Shown: positions 1-7,459, counted from the first letter of the stretch. The stretch is 32,590 nt of DNA from Bacillus sp. V3B (GCF_024494465.1 NZ_JAETXM010000034.1:1-32590); one strand, 5' to 3'. The notes: a model not told the origin generated them from the sequence alone. A program made the numbers and translations.

Positions 1-376
1 AGAAAGAGTATCATTTTTTTCGTTTCGGGGGAATTTAATTTTGTTAGTCATAATGAACGAAACGGCTCCCTCATTTCCTAGGTGCCATTCACGGTGACTC
101 CCTGAAAAACCTTGTTTCAGAGGAGAGATGATCGATGTTTCCTCTAGGTTGTGCTATTAACCACCAAAGCTATTTTTCTTCTCATTTCTTACGTGTTTTT
201 GCGGCGGGACACGGGGATAGGCACTGTGACCTAGGGATGTTTGGTCGAAAATAGTTTTAATATAAGAAGTTAATTCGTGAAACATTTCACAAATTCTTCA
301 TATTTCAAGCAAGAAATTGCGCTGTTTTGCTGTATATTAGCACTATGACAATGTTACTAATCAGGAGGGGAATCAT
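1..376. other. Intergenic leader region without a gene
   Basis: No convincing open reading frame is visible on either strand. The left 240 bases contain short GC-rich blocks such as GGTGCCATTCACGGTGACTCC-like and GGGATAGGCACTGTGACC-like stretches that look like decayed copies of small palindromic repeats. The right part carries a Rex-like operator (described separately) and the ribosome site of the first gene. No clear sigma-A promoter with good spacing could be assigned. Confidence 0.4.
275..292 (+). promoter_or_regulatory. Rex-like redox operator upstream of the DoxX-like gene
   Basis: TCGTGAA-ACAT-TTCACAA matches the Gram-positive Rex operator TTGTGAA-N4-TTCACAA at 13 of 14 positions. It lies about 85 bases before the start codon of the DoxX-like gene. 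Rex is the NADH/NAD+-sensing repressor of respiratory and fermentative genes in Bacillus. The match is seen directly; binding is inferred, and the promoter that it would overlap is not obvious. Confidence 0.45.
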
Positions 377-1372
377 TTGAAAAGGTTACTTCCCATTGGG
401 ATTTTAATAGGATTTATCATGACACCATTTTTTACAGAAGCGCATGTGAAATGGTTCGCAACGGTAATGCCACAAAAGGAATCAATAGAACAAATCTTAT
501 CACCTTTATTTATGTCACTAGCATTAATAGCAGCGGTCGTATTGGCCGTGCTCACTTTGCTTATTCCAAAAATGGCAAAGTGGAAGAAAATTGAAAAATG
601 GGATCATAAACTTTCGAGTCTGAGAAAGTATTCGAAGTATATTTTGAAGTATGGTACAGCAGTCTCTCTCATCATTCAGGTGATGAATGGGACTTTGTTC
701 GCTCCGGAACTACCTATCACCGATACGTTAATGGGCCTTTTTTCTTGGATTGCGATCGGTCTCTTATTAGTCCCGCATCATATTGCGACAAAGATTGGGG
801 CAGTCGTGTTATTGGGACAGTTTGTTTTCGTTACGATGGACCATGGCCTATTTTATATGCTTGATTATGGTTTCTACATCGCCATCATTGGTGTGTTATT
901 AGTTGAACATACAAAGTTTGAGAAGGTTGGTTTTCCGTTCTTATACCTTGGAACAGGGCTATCGCTCTGTTGGGTTGCTGTTGAAAAGTGGGTGTATCCA
1001 AGCATGTCATTGGATATTGTCGTAAACCATCAGGTGCCGACTTTTGGATTTGAACCAGCTGTATTTATTGTGATGGCTGCCTTTATTGAATTTATTGTCG
1101 GATATCTCCTTGTCGTCGGAATTCTGAACAGGGTTTTAGGTTTTGTTATTACCGTGATTTTTGTTATGACGACGATGCTCTTTGGTATGACTGAAATCAT
1201 TGGTCATTTTATGGTCCACATCGTCTTAATCACCTTTATTATTGAAGGAGTTTCGTTTTATAATCCGCCTATTAAAATGCATAAAACAAAGATCGATCAA
1301 TTCATCTTTGTCTTCTTAAACTTTATTTTTGTACTTGCCACCTTTATGTTGATTTATTACCGATTTGCTTAA
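377..1372 (+). CDS. Multi-pass membrane protein, DoxX-like
   Basis: A 331-residue integral membrane protein with a cleavable-looking N-terminal hydrophobic segment, then about eight further hydrophobic helices separated by short loops, one of them charged (KMAKWKKIEKWDHK). The early AHVKWF motif and the overall pattern resemble DoxX-like membrane proteins of Bacillus; no catalytic motif is visible, so the function is unknown. The start is TTG, fixed by AGGAGGGG six to eight bases upstream. It is monocistronic. A Rex-like operator lies upstream, which would tie expression to NADH/NAD+ and therefore to respiratory state. A copy of the dispersed GGTGCCAGGCACC palindrome begins three bases after the stop codon. 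The coding call is firm, the family call moderate. Confidence 0.7.
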   Translation: MKRLLPIGILIGFIMTPFFTEAHVKWFATVMPQKESIEQILSPLFMSLALIAAVVLAVLTLLIPKMAKWKKIEKWDHKLSSLRKYSKYILKYGTAVSLIIQVMNGTLFAPELPITDTLMGLFSWIAIGLLLVPHHIATKIGAVVLLGQFVFVTMDHGLFYMLDYGFYIAIIGVLLVEHTKFEKVGFPFLYLGTGLSLCWVAVEKWVYPSMSLDIVVNHQVPTFGFEPAVFIVMAAFIEFIVGYLLVVGILNRVLGFVITVIFVMTTMLFGMTEIIGHFMVHIVLITFIIEGVSFYNPPIKMHKTKIDQFIFVFLNFIFVLATFMLIYYRFA

Positions 1373-1373
1373 T

Positions 1374-1400
1374 AAGGTGCCAGGCACCATCTAAATAGTT
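1374..1400 (+). repeat. Dispersed palindromic repeat, copy 1
   Basis: Perfect core GGTGCCAGGCACC at 1376-1388, followed by ATCTAAATAGTTGG, the usual right flank of this family. It starts directly after the TAA of the DoxX-like gene. It is one of at least ten copies of the same small element in this window. Confidence 0.75.
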
Positions 1401-1484
1401 GGACAATAGATAGACTAGGGAAGATTCTTTGTTTCACTGATCGAAGTATTCTCGCTGTATTATAGAAGAAACTCGTCTCATCTA

Positions 1485-1516
1485 GCTCACCACCTTGATT
1501 AGTGGTGGGTAGTTCA
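1485..1516 (+). other. Possible solo IS200/IS605 right-end hairpin
   Basis: CACCAC (1488-1493) and GTGGTG (1502-1507) form a stem followed by GGTAGTTCA. A stem made of a run of C/G-rich bases followed by GGGTAGTTCA is typical of right ends of IS605-family tnpB elements in Firmicutes. No transposase is next to it, so it is at most a remnant. The rest of 1401-1580 holds nothing recognisable. Confidence 0.3.
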
Positions 1517-1580
1517 ATGTTTGTGAAATAGGGGTAATTTGGAAAATTCTGTTTCGCAGGAGATTTGTATTATATACGAA

Positions 1581-1633
1581 AAGGGGCTGTCCCATAAGGT
1601 GTCTGACACCTTATGGGACAGCCCCTTTTTTTT
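1581..1633. terminator. Intrinsic terminator built around a GGTGTCTGACACC palindrome
   Basis: Perfect 22-bp arms (1581-1602 and 1606-1627) with a 3-base loop and a T-run to 1633. The A-run on the other side gives a U-tract on the minus strand too, so it can end transcription from both sides, chiefly the enoyl-CoA hydratase gene on the minus strand. The innermost part, AAGGTGTCTGACACCTT, is a variant of the dispersed palindromic repeat. Confidence 0.75.
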
Positions 1634-1691
1634 ATGTGTATTGTCTATTGCTGGATCAGTTTTAAAAATATCACTTTTCTTAAACGATTTT

Positions 1692-2471
1692 CTATCTACC
1701 TACAAAACGGGGTTTTCTATTTTGAACAAATGCAGTCATAGCTTCTTTGCGGTCTTCTGTTGCAAAGGCACCATCATAGCAGGCTGCTTCAACCGTCAAG
1801 GCTGATTCAAGGTCAACATTAGAGCCTGTATTTACGGCCGTTTTCATCATTCTTAATGCTACGGGTGCTTTCTGTGCTAACTTTTCAGCCCATTCTTTTG
1901 CTACTGATAGAATTTCATCATCGGCCACAACTTTGTTTACAATATGTAATTGATAGGCTCTTTCGGCATCAATCATGTCTCCGAAATACAATAATTCTTT
2001 TGCGATGCCTTGTCCGATTACCTTTTGTATACGTTGTGTACCGCCGCCTCCTGGGATGACGCCTAAGCTGATTTCAGGAAAAGCAAATTGTGCTTTTTCA
2101 GAGGCAATACGTAAATCACATGATAAAGCAAGCTCCAAACCGCCTCCACGTGCCAGCCCATTAATCGCAGCAATAACAGGTTTGTTAAGGTTTTCGATTG
2201 TTGAAAAAGCAACTCTTGTTATTTGGGTTAAATTCATCATTCCGACTGTATCCAAATCTACCATTTCATTGATATCAGCTCCAGCGACAAAGGCTTGATC
2301 ACCGCTCCCAGTGATGACAATGACGTTGACCTCTTCATTCGCTTCTAAATCGCTCATTATTTGGGTTAGTCCCTGATAAACTTGCGTATTTAAACGATTA
2401 TCAGGTGGAAGATTAATGGTCACAACTGCTACTTTATTTTCGATATCACAAAGTAAAAATTCATTATTCAT
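1692..2471 (-). CDS. Enoyl-CoA hydratase/isomerase family protein
   Basis: A 259-residue crotonase-fold enzyme that would hydrate trans-2-enoyl-CoA to 3-hydroxyacyl-CoA in fatty-acid or aromatic-CoA catabolism in the cytoplasm. Family marks in order: AGADINEM (oxyanion-hole and acyl-CoA pocket), NGLARGGGLELALSCDLRIA (second oxyanion-hole strand and the first catalytic Glu region) and PEISLGVIPGGGGTQR (second catalytic Glu position, substrate loop). The length is normal for the family. An upstream TTG extends the frame by five codons, but that TTG lies inside the ribosome site TTGGAGG; the ATG eight bases after GGAGG is the better start. It is monocistronic, with a sigma-A-type promoter at 2543-2571 and a strong terminator behind it. 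The substrate cannot be told from sequence alone. Confidence 0.9.
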   Translation of the reverse strand: MNNEFLLCDIENKVAVVTINLPPDNRLNTQVYQGLTQIMSDLEANEEVNVIVITGSGDQAFVAGADINEMVDLDTVGMMNLTQITRVAFSTIENLNKPVIAAINGLARGGGLELALSCDLRIASEKAQFAFPEISLGVIPGGGGTQRIQKVIGQGIAKELLYFGDMIDAERAYQLHIVNKVVADDEILSVAKEWAEKLAQKAPVALRMMKTAVNTGSNVDLESALTVEAACYDGAFATEDRKEAMTAFVQNRKPRFVGR

Positions 2472-2542
2472 TATTTTGGCCTCCAAAGAAATACTTTTTT
2501 TACGATTAGTAAATCTTATTGATTAATCGTTATTCTTTGTCT

Positions 2543-2571
2543 ATCATACCAATTTTATGACAAATTTGTAA
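2543..2571 (-). promoter_or_regulatory. Sigma-A-type promoter of the enoyl-CoA hydratase gene
   Basis: Reading the minus strand: TTACAA (-35), a 17-base spacer, then TATGAT (-10). It is followed by an inverted pair ACGATTA ... TAATCGT about 15 bases apart that could be an operator. It ends about 70 bases before the ATG. Confidence 0.5.
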
Positions 2572-2603
2572 GTATTTTTCGAATGTTCCGTTTTATAAGG
2601 GGA

Positions 2604-2650
2604 GGCGCCAGGTACCATCCATATATTTTCCAGGTACTATCTAGATATTC
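2604..2650 (+). repeat. Dispersed palindromic repeat, copies 2 and 3 (degenerate)
   Basis: GGCGCCAGGTACC (2604-2616) followed by ATCCATATAT, then a second decayed unit CCAGGTACTATCTAGATATTCGG. They belong to the GGTGCCAGGCACC family. The rest of the 2472-2796 gap holds the promoter noted above and no other recognisable feature. Confidence 0.6.
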
Positions 2651-2796
2651 GGTATAGACGGTTACCTTTGTTCTGTGTTTTGATCGTTTGGGAGTTCTGC
2701 AGGAAGTGTTCCCTGTCTAGCTCTTTTTAGAGTTTGACTGTGTCGCAAGGGAATTCCAGAATATTTTGTTTCACCAAATGGTTCAAGCAAGATGTA

Positions 2797-3231
2797 TCAA
2801 GTTTTAAGTTTGGATTTTTTGTCAGTACTGTGAATAAACTTTTTAATACTCAGATAGGTAATAATGGATAGAAGGATTCCTATGTGATTTATTACGATAT
2901 CTAAAAATCGGGCGTCTCTTATGAAAAATTCTTGGGTTATTTCCATAAGGGAGACTAAAAATATCGATAGAAAGATTGTTTTCTTATCCAGACCTAACCA
3001 ATTAAATAGAAGCATTCCAAGGGTAAAGCAGCCAAGTAAGTGACCAACTTTGGAAATGATAAAGTAGGGCCTAATGTTCAATAAGTATTTAGGATCCCAG
3101 AACTTCTCCCAATGGAGAGTAGTATTAAAAACAAAAGAAACTTGTTGATTATCTATAAACTCTTTAGAACTACTAGTCCACATACCGACTACTAATAATA
3201 TAAACCATGTAAAAAATAGCAGGGCTCTCAC
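2797..3231 (-). CDS. VanZ-like family membrane protein
   Basis: A 144-residue protein with four hydrophobic helices and the VanZ-type pattern: a short first helix followed by a soluble loop, then SKVGHLLGCFTLGMLL (the conserved histidine in the K-x-x-H segment), then SLMEITQEFFIRDARFLDIVINHIG, matching the E-x-x-Q ... R-x-x-x-x-D-x-x-x-N block of VanZ proteins. VanZ of Tn1546 confers low-level teicoplanin resistance, but most chromosomal VanZ-like proteins have no known role. The start is GTG with a weak GAAGGGAT ribosome site. It is monocistronic and convergent with nothing nearby; no resistance genes adjoin it, so a glycopeptide role should not be assumed. Confidence 0.75.
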   Translation of the reverse strand: MRALLFFTWFILLVVGMWTSSSKEFIDNQQVSFVFNTTLHWEKFWDPKYLLNIRPYFIISKVGHLLGCFTLGMLLFNWLGLDKKTIFLSIFLVSLMEITQEFFIRDARFLDIVINHIGILLSIITYLSIKKFIHSTDKKSKLKT

Positions 3232-3443
3232 ACTAATTATCCCTTCATTTTCCTAAGATACTCTTATTATAATGTATCTAGAGAACAGGTGCATTTTCAT
3301 TAGACTGCGTAAGAGGGACGTCCTAGAAAATTTTGTTTCACAAAGTGTTCCACAGGACAACGGTTGCTCTTTTAAAGCTTAATTTGCTATTATTGCTTGT
3401 ATTTCAGATCATTTCACCTGAAAAAGTACTTTCTTATGATATA

Positions 3444-3468
3444 CGAAAAATACCCCCAAAAATGGGGG
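3444..3468 (-). terminator. Short intrinsic terminator after the LysM-3D gene
   Basis: On the minus strand CCCCCA ... TGGGGG pairs across a 4-base loop (3453-3468) and is followed by TATTTTT. It lies 18 bases beyond the stop of the LysM-3D gene. Confidence 0.6.
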
Positions 3469-3485
3469 CAACTTTATCCTGCTAT

Positions 3486-4232
3486 TTAGTCAATAATCGT
3501 CACGTTCACTTGTTTTCTGCCCCATTCCAAAGCGTCATCAAGCTCTGGAATGAACACATCAATCCTGTTTCCTTTGATGGCTCCACCGATATCCTCGGCT
3601 GTCGCATATCCATATCCTTCCACATAGACTTTTGAGCCTAGAGGGATAACAGATGGATCGACTGCGATTACTTTTTCATCCGGGTTTGCTTTTAGATCAA
3701 CCCCTGTTTTTGTAATGCCTATACATCCTTCACATTCAGCTGTATAGGCGGTTGCCTCGACTGTGATTTCCTTATCAGCCTGTTTAAGGTCTACCGTTTC
3801 AGCTGGTGCTGGATTATGTTGAACGCTTTGCGCGTTTGGTTTAACTGTTTCTTTTTTACCCTTTATATCATTTTGTCTATTTGTGTAAATGATTAGATTC
3901 CAATTAGGTTGGATTATATCTGAAGATAGGTGGTTCCATTTCTTTACATCCTCTACCGAAACCCCATAGACTTGCGAAATATTCCAGAGATTATCTCCTT
4001 TTCTTACAAGTACATGTTTAATAGGTGATATTTCGAGAAGATCATTTGGATGAATCACATCATCTGATAGATTGTTCCATTTTTTTATTGATTCGACTGA
4101 TACTTTGTATTGTTTTGAAAGATCCCACAGAGTGTCTCCCTTATGTACGACGATTTGTTCTGCTTGTGTAGTTGTAGCGGCTGTTATAAAGAGTGCCGCT
4201 GCTGCAAGCAAAGATAATAGTTTTTGTTTCAA
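3486..4232 (-). CDS. YocH-like cell-wall protein: two LysM domains plus 3D domain
   Basis: A 248-residue secreted wall protein. Residues 1-24 are a Sec signal peptide ending TTTQA. Two LysM peptidoglycan-binding repeats follow (VVHKGDTLWDLSKQYKVS, about 27-70, and VLVRKGDNLWNISQVYGVS, about 74-117). A polar linker leads to a C-terminal 3D domain (about 155-248) with the spaced aspartates of AVDPSVIPLGS, ATAEDIGGAIKGNRIDVF and the TAYTAECEGC entry motif. This is the architecture of B. subtilis YocH, an autolysin-like protein whose 3D domain resembles the MltA/Sps muralytic fold. The start is TTG, eight bases after GGGAGG. In B. subtilis the homologue belongs to the WalKR regulon; no clean WalR box was found here. 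Confidence 0.85.
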   Translation of the reverse strand: MKQKLLSLLAAAALFITAATTTQAEQIVVHKGDTLWDLSKQYKVSVESIKKWNNLSDDVIHPNDLLEISPIKHVLVRKGDNLWNISQVYGVSVEDVKKWNHLSSDIIQPNWNLIIYTNRQNDIKGKKETVKPNAQSVQHNPAPAETVDLKQADKEITVEATAYTAECEGCIGITKTGVDLKANPDEKVIAVDPSVIPLGSKVYVEGYGYATAEDIGGAIKGNRIDVFIPELDDALEWGRKQVNVTIID

Positions 4233-4365
4233 TTTGATTGCCTCCCATCGGCTGTTCTTTTCATGTGGATTATCTTAACATAGTTTTCTTACAGAAAAAG
4301 AACAGGGAGGTGTTAATTAGATTACGATCATAACAGTTTGATAACAAGATCGGAGGGGAGCGGTG

Positions 4366-4476
4366 ATGAAGTACCAGTATCTACATCCAAGCGATCAGTA
4401 TATTTGTATACGGACACTCTTCTTATTAATTGGTGGTGTTAAGGACACTATCAAGATAAAAACACTCGTTTTTTAA
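4366..4476 (+). pseudogene. Short relic resembling the N-terminus of a class II aldolase/adducin-type gene
   Basis: A 36-codon frame begins MKYQYLHPSDQ behind a strong ribosome site (CGGAGGGGAG) and loses any family likeness after about 15 residues. The MKY-YLHP-DQI opening resembles the start of class II aldolase-family proteins of Bacillus. The frame stops at a TAA that lies inside the first bases of the 287-bp repeat, so the gene looks truncated with the repeat sitting at its broken end. The resemblance is short and from memory; it may be chance. Confidence 0.3.
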
Positions 4477-4758
4477 CTTCATTCAGCAAATGCTTTTTGT
4501 ACCGAAAGCTTGCGACAGGTACAGAAGTCCTCCACTTCTGTAAGTGGGGGATGAATGCAAAAGGCTCTCTGATTCAGTGGGGGTTCAAACCCCGGCTGAA
4601 TGAAGTTAAGCCTCCGGCGGATGCCTTGGATTTTTTAAGGTAATTTATCGAGCGAGCTCGAGGACGGACAGGACGTCCTAGTCAGGCGAAAGCCACAGGA
4701 TGTGGCTTTCTGAAGCGTGATAAAAATCCGGGCGCAAATTCGGCGGGGCGAATTTGAT
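4472..4758 (+). repeat. 287-bp structured repeat, copy A
   Basis: First of four co-oriented 287-bp copies. It starts TTTAACTTCATTCAGC and ends CGAATTTGAT. A perfect 13-bp inverted pair AACTTCATTCAGC / GCTGAATGAAGTT encloses the first 133 bases, which hold three smaller hairpins. The second half has hairpins including GCCACAGGATGTGGC and the terminal CAAATTCG-6-CGAATTTG. Copy A is the most diverged: around 4622-4642 it reads TGCCTT ... AAGGTA where the others read GCCTTT ... AAAGGT, and the stem is kept. There is no open reading frame of note and no target duplication. Confidence 0.9.
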
Positions 4759-4770
4759 TAAGGCACACTT

Positions 4771-4962
4771 TTACAGTTTCTGTATTCCTTTTAAATAAAG
4801 AACAATAATAACTGAAATGATGAATCCTATAAATAATAAAGGACCAAGCCCTGAACTATACACAAAGTAAACCTTAATGCTTTGCATGGCATTTACAACA
4901 AGATAGATGAGTAAGAAAAGACATAGAAAAAGAATGAACGGTATATTTTTATTTCTTTTCAA
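4771..4962 (-). CDS. Small two-helix membrane protein, unknown function
   Basis: A 63-residue protein with a short basic N-terminus (KRNKN) and two hydrophobic helices, roughly residues 8-26 and 40-58, joined by a loop containing VYFVYSSGLGP. The start is TTG, nine bases after AAGGAG, which supports real translation. No family was recognised. It ends 13 bases from copy A of the 287-bp repeat. No partner gene is nearby on its strand. Confidence 0.6.
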   Translation of the reverse strand: MKRNKNIPFILFLCLFLLIYLVVNAMQSIKVYFVYSSGLGPLLFIGFIISVIIVLYLKGIQKL

Positions 4963-5139
4963 AGCAAACAGCTCCTTTATCGTGGAAGCTTATTAGTTTG
5001 AAGAAACGGGCAACCAAACCATAAAAAGTATTTGTCATGAAGGGATAACAGCTACCGTTACTCTTTCGTTAGTTATAAACACACTATGACAACTACATCT
5101 TGTATTATTCTTGAAGAATAAATGATCCTTTTCGATTAA

Positions 5140-5171
5140 GGTACCTGGTGTCATCCAAATCATGGGGATAT
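5140..5171 (+). repeat. Dispersed palindromic repeat, copy 4
   Basis: GGTACCTGGTGTC (5140-5152) followed by ATCCAAATCATGGGGAT, a variant of the GGTGCCAGGCACC + ATCCAGA-AATGGGGAT unit. The rest of the 4963-5282 gap holds no recognised gene or signal apart from copy 5 described next. Confidence 0.6.
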
Positions 5172-5257
5172 TACCCTATCTATTATTTCGTGGGATGCTT
5201 CACGAGAGAGTAGTTATATACAAGAAAGGGAAGTCAATCATTTGAGAAGGCAAAATC

Positions 5258-5283
5258 CAATTTCTGGATAATGCCTGGCGCCT
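5258..5283 (-). repeat. Dispersed palindromic repeat, copy 5, overlapping a stop codon
   Basis: On the minus strand GGCGCCAGGCATT followed by ATCCAGAAATTGG. It directly follows, and overlaps by a base, the TGA of the DUF389 gene, the same placement relative to a stop codon as copies 1 and 10. Confidence 0.6.
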
Positions 5284-6302
5284 CACACTAAATCGAAGTA
5301 TTGGCTAAAGAGGATGGCCATGATTAAAAGAATAATGGTCAAACTAACAAACAGGAAAGACAGCCTTCGGGACGTTTTCGCTCGATCAACATCCTTCCAT
5401 TTAACAGGCCTGATGCCACTTAATGAGAACACCATGATGGCAGCTAAGACAACGGAATTAATATTCCCCATCAATAAAAGCATCGAACCGTAGGCCTCCT
5501 GCCACATCGCTTCACCTATTGTCATACCGAGAACAACGGTGGGTGGCAATAGAGCAACGGCTACCATGACCCCAACAAGAGCACCAGGTAATCGATTAAG
5601 AATGGACAGTGCTCCGGCCGTTCCGGAAGCTAATGCCAAAACGATATCAGATAGATTGACATGTGTTCGTGAAGCAAATTCTGTACTATCAATAGGGGTA
5701 GGGAGAAAAAATGTCAATAGGATCGAAATACCGATCACAATCATAATGGCATACAGTAAAGTAAAAGAAGAATGGCGAATCAGCTTAAAGTCCCCCATGA
5801 TGGAAGCAAAGGCAATCGAAATAACCGGACCTAGCATCGGGGCAATGACCATAGCGCCGATGATTACAGCTTCACTATTTTTGATAAAACCAATCGTTAC
5901 GACAATGGAAGATAAAATAACGAGTAAAGTATAGTTAAGTGTGATATGACTAGAATTCTTAATGGATCCTAGTAATTCTTGGCGACTGGCTCGTTGTAAT
6001 TTCGTTGACTCTGCTTCGGATTCTTTCTTTTGTTGTTCTTGTTCCTCCTCAGTTAATCTTGTGATATAAGTTTGAACAGGGAATAGCAGCACTTCAAATC
6101 CTTCTACCACATTCGTTGCATTTTCTAAGTAGTTTAAGATGTCTTCTGTATTTTTTGTTTCTACTAGCACACGGATCAGCTTTCGTTCCTTTGACGCTGT
6201 TGAAACCCAGTAGGAAACATGGTGATGTTTTTGTAAGGTCTCGTTCACTTTTTCAAAATGTTTATCTGGGATATATGCTTCAATTAGTTGTAAATCCACC
6301 AT
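5283..6302 (-). CDS. DUF389 (TIGR00341-type) membrane protein
   Basis: A 339-residue protein. The first ~90 residues form a soluble domain (VDLQLIEAYIPDKHFEKV ... FEVLLFPVQTYI), followed by a charged coiled-coil linker (EEEQEQQKKESEAESTKLQR). The C-terminal ~220 residues form a DUF389 hydrophobic domain with the family blocks IGFIKNSEAVIIGAMVIAPM-LGP, NLSDIVLALASGTAGALS and PGALVGVMVAVALLPPTVV. The domain is widespread in bacteria and archaea, but its transported substrate or role is unknown. An upstream in-frame TTG is two codons earlier but sits against the GGGGAG ribosome site; the ATG six bases after it is chosen. It is monocistronic, flanked by dispersed repeats on both sides. Confidence 0.85.
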   Translation of the reverse strand: MVDLQLIEAYIPDKHFEKVNETLQKHHHVSYWVSTASKERKLIRVLVETKNTEDILNYLENATNVVEGFEVLLFPVQTYITRLTEEEQEQQKKESEAESTKLQRASRQELLGSIKNSSHITLNYTLLVILSSIVVTIGFIKNSEAVIIGAMVIAPMLGPVISIAFASIMGDFKLIRHSSFTLLYAIMIVIGISILLTFFLPTPIDSTEFASRTHVNLSDIVLALASGTAGALSILNRLPGALVGVMVAVALLPPTVVLGMTIGEAMWQEAYGSMLLLMGNINSVVLAAIMVFSLSGIRPVKWKDVDRAKTSRRLSFLFVSLTIILLIMAILFSQYFDLV

Positions 6303-6378
6303 TTCCAACTCCCCAATAAAATAAAGATCTATCCAATAGCTTTTCCATCTATTGCTATTTATAAAAATAAAATGAAGA

Positions 6379-6408
6379 GGTTCCAGGCACCATCCAGAAA
6401 AATGGGGA
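6379..6408 (+). repeat. Dispersed palindromic repeat, copy 6
   Basis: GGTTCCAGGCACC (6379-6391) followed by ATCCAGAAAAATGGGGAT, the fullest form of the unit's right flank. It lies between the DUF389 gene start and copy B of the 287-bp repeat. Confidence 0.7.
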
Positions 6409-6477
6409 TTTGTGAGGTGAGAATTTTACCGTTCATAAGCTCTGAACTTTTCTCTTATTCGTGGCACGTCTAGAATG

Positions 6478-6764
6478 TTTAACTTCATTCAGCAAATGCT
6501 TTTTGTACCGAAAGCTTGCGACAGGTACAGAAGTCCTCCACTTCTGTAAGTGGGGGATGAACGCAATAAGCTCTCTGAGTCAGTGGGGGTTCAAACCCCA
6601 GCTGAATGAAGTTAAGCCTCCGGCGAGCCTTTCGATTTTTTAAAGGTCATTTATCGAGCGAGTTCGACGACGGACAAGACGTCCTAGTCAGGCGAAAGCC
6701 ACAGGATGTGGCTTTCTGAAGCGTGATAAAAATCCGGGCGCAAATTCGGCGGGGCGAATTTGAT
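6478..6764 (+). repeat. 287-bp structured repeat, copy B
   Basis: Same boundaries, length and strand as the other copies. Differences include AGTCAG for ATTCAG, GAACGC for GAATGC, CCAGCTG for CCGGCTG, GAGTTCGA for GAGCTCGA (G-U wobble keeps the TCGAG/YTCGA stem) and AAGACGTCC for AGGACGTCC. The left flank is GAATG, then TTTAAC; the right flank begins CGAAGG and runs into the azoreductase terminator. A 60-codon frame over it is a shadow. Confidence 0.9.
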
Positions 6765-6773
6765 CGAAGGATC

Positions 6774-6824
6774 AAAAAAACGAAGGAGCCAGCATGAACA
6801 TTCATGCTGGCTCCTTCGTTTTTT
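6774..6824. terminator. Strong bidirectional intrinsic terminator
   Basis: A stem of more than 20 bp with core GAAGGAGCCAGCATGAA / TTCATGCTGGCTCCTTC, an A-run on the left and a T-run on the right. It lies nine bases beyond the stop of the azoreductase gene on the minus strand. Confidence 0.8.
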
Positions 6825-6832
6825 CATTTCAA

Positions 6833-7459
6833 TTAGAATTTTGCTGCAGCCTTTGCTACGTTTTCTAAACCGTCTGCAATAATTTCCTCTGCACGGTCAG
6901 GATATTGGTTATGTCCTTCAATGACGACGGTTTCTGGGTTGGTGATTCCCCATAGTGCCAAGTTCGTTTGAACAAATTTAACAGCCATTTCAGCAGATGC
7001 CATTGGTTCTGAAGAATAATCTGCACCACGAGCGTTCAGTAAAACGACTTTTTTATCTCCTACTAAACCAACTGGACCTTCAGCTGTATATGTAAATGTT
7101 CTACCTGCTTGAGCCAAGTAAGCAATATAATTGACAAGCGGCGCTGGAACCATGGCATTCCATAATGGGAAAGCGAAGACGATTTTATCTGCTTCAAGGA
7201 ATTGATTTAAATATTGATCAACCATATTAGCGGCTGCGTTTTCTGCTGCTGATAGACCTAACCCTTGACTACGTTTGTATACGCCCGTAATAGCCGTATT
7301 TCCATAGTTAGGTATATATGCGTTAAATAGATCTAATTCAGTGATCGTATCATCTGGGTTTGCTTCTTTGTATGTGTTTAAGAATGTTTCATACATGTTT
7401 GAACTAATGGCCTGGTCTGCAGGGCGATCATTTGCTTTGATAAATAATACTTTTGTCAT
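6833..7459 (-). CDS. azoR: FMN-dependent NADH:azoreductase / quinone reductase
   Basis: A 208-residue flavodoxin-fold enzyme of the AzoR/AcpD family, which uses FMN and NADH to reduce quinones and azo bonds and protects against thiol-specific stress. Visible marks: the N-terminal beta-strand and FMN phosphate loop (KVLFIKANDRPADQAISS), FAFPLWNAMVPAPLVNYIAY (the conserved PLWN-x-x-P-A-x-L-x-x-Y block that binds the isoalloxazine and forms the dimer) and KKVVLLNARGADYS (FMN-binding loop). The length matches B. subtilis AzoR1/AzoR2. The frame extends ten codons upstream, but AGAGGAGA lies eight bases before the ATG of MTKVLFI, which is taken as the start. It is monocistronic with a strong terminator. 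Confidence 0.92.
   Translation of the reverse strand: MTKVLFIKANDRPADQAISSNMYETFLNTYKEANPDDTITELDLFNAYIPNYGNTAITGVYKRSQGLGLSAAENAAANMVDQYLNQFLEADKIVFAFPLWNAMVPAPLVNYIAYLAQAGRTFTYTAEGPVGLVGDKKVVLLNARGADYSSEPMASAEMAVKFVQTNLALWGITNPETVVIEGHNQYPDRAEEIIADGLENVAKAAAKF

Noticed and set aside
1856-2298. Plus-strand frames over the enoyl-CoA hydratase gene
   Set aside because: They lie antisense to a clear crotonase-family gene and have no ribosome sites; they are shadows.
4270-4300. Possible WalR box upstream of the LysM-3D gene
   Set aside because: TGTAAG and TGTTAA occur on the minus strand, but their start-to-start distance is 13 rather than the 11 bases needed for TGTWAH-N5-TGTWAH, and the first half ends in G.
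6461-6643. A 60-codon frame across repeat copy B
   Set aside because: Most of it reads through hairpins of the repeat; the other three copies do not keep the same start or extent, and there is no ribosome site.
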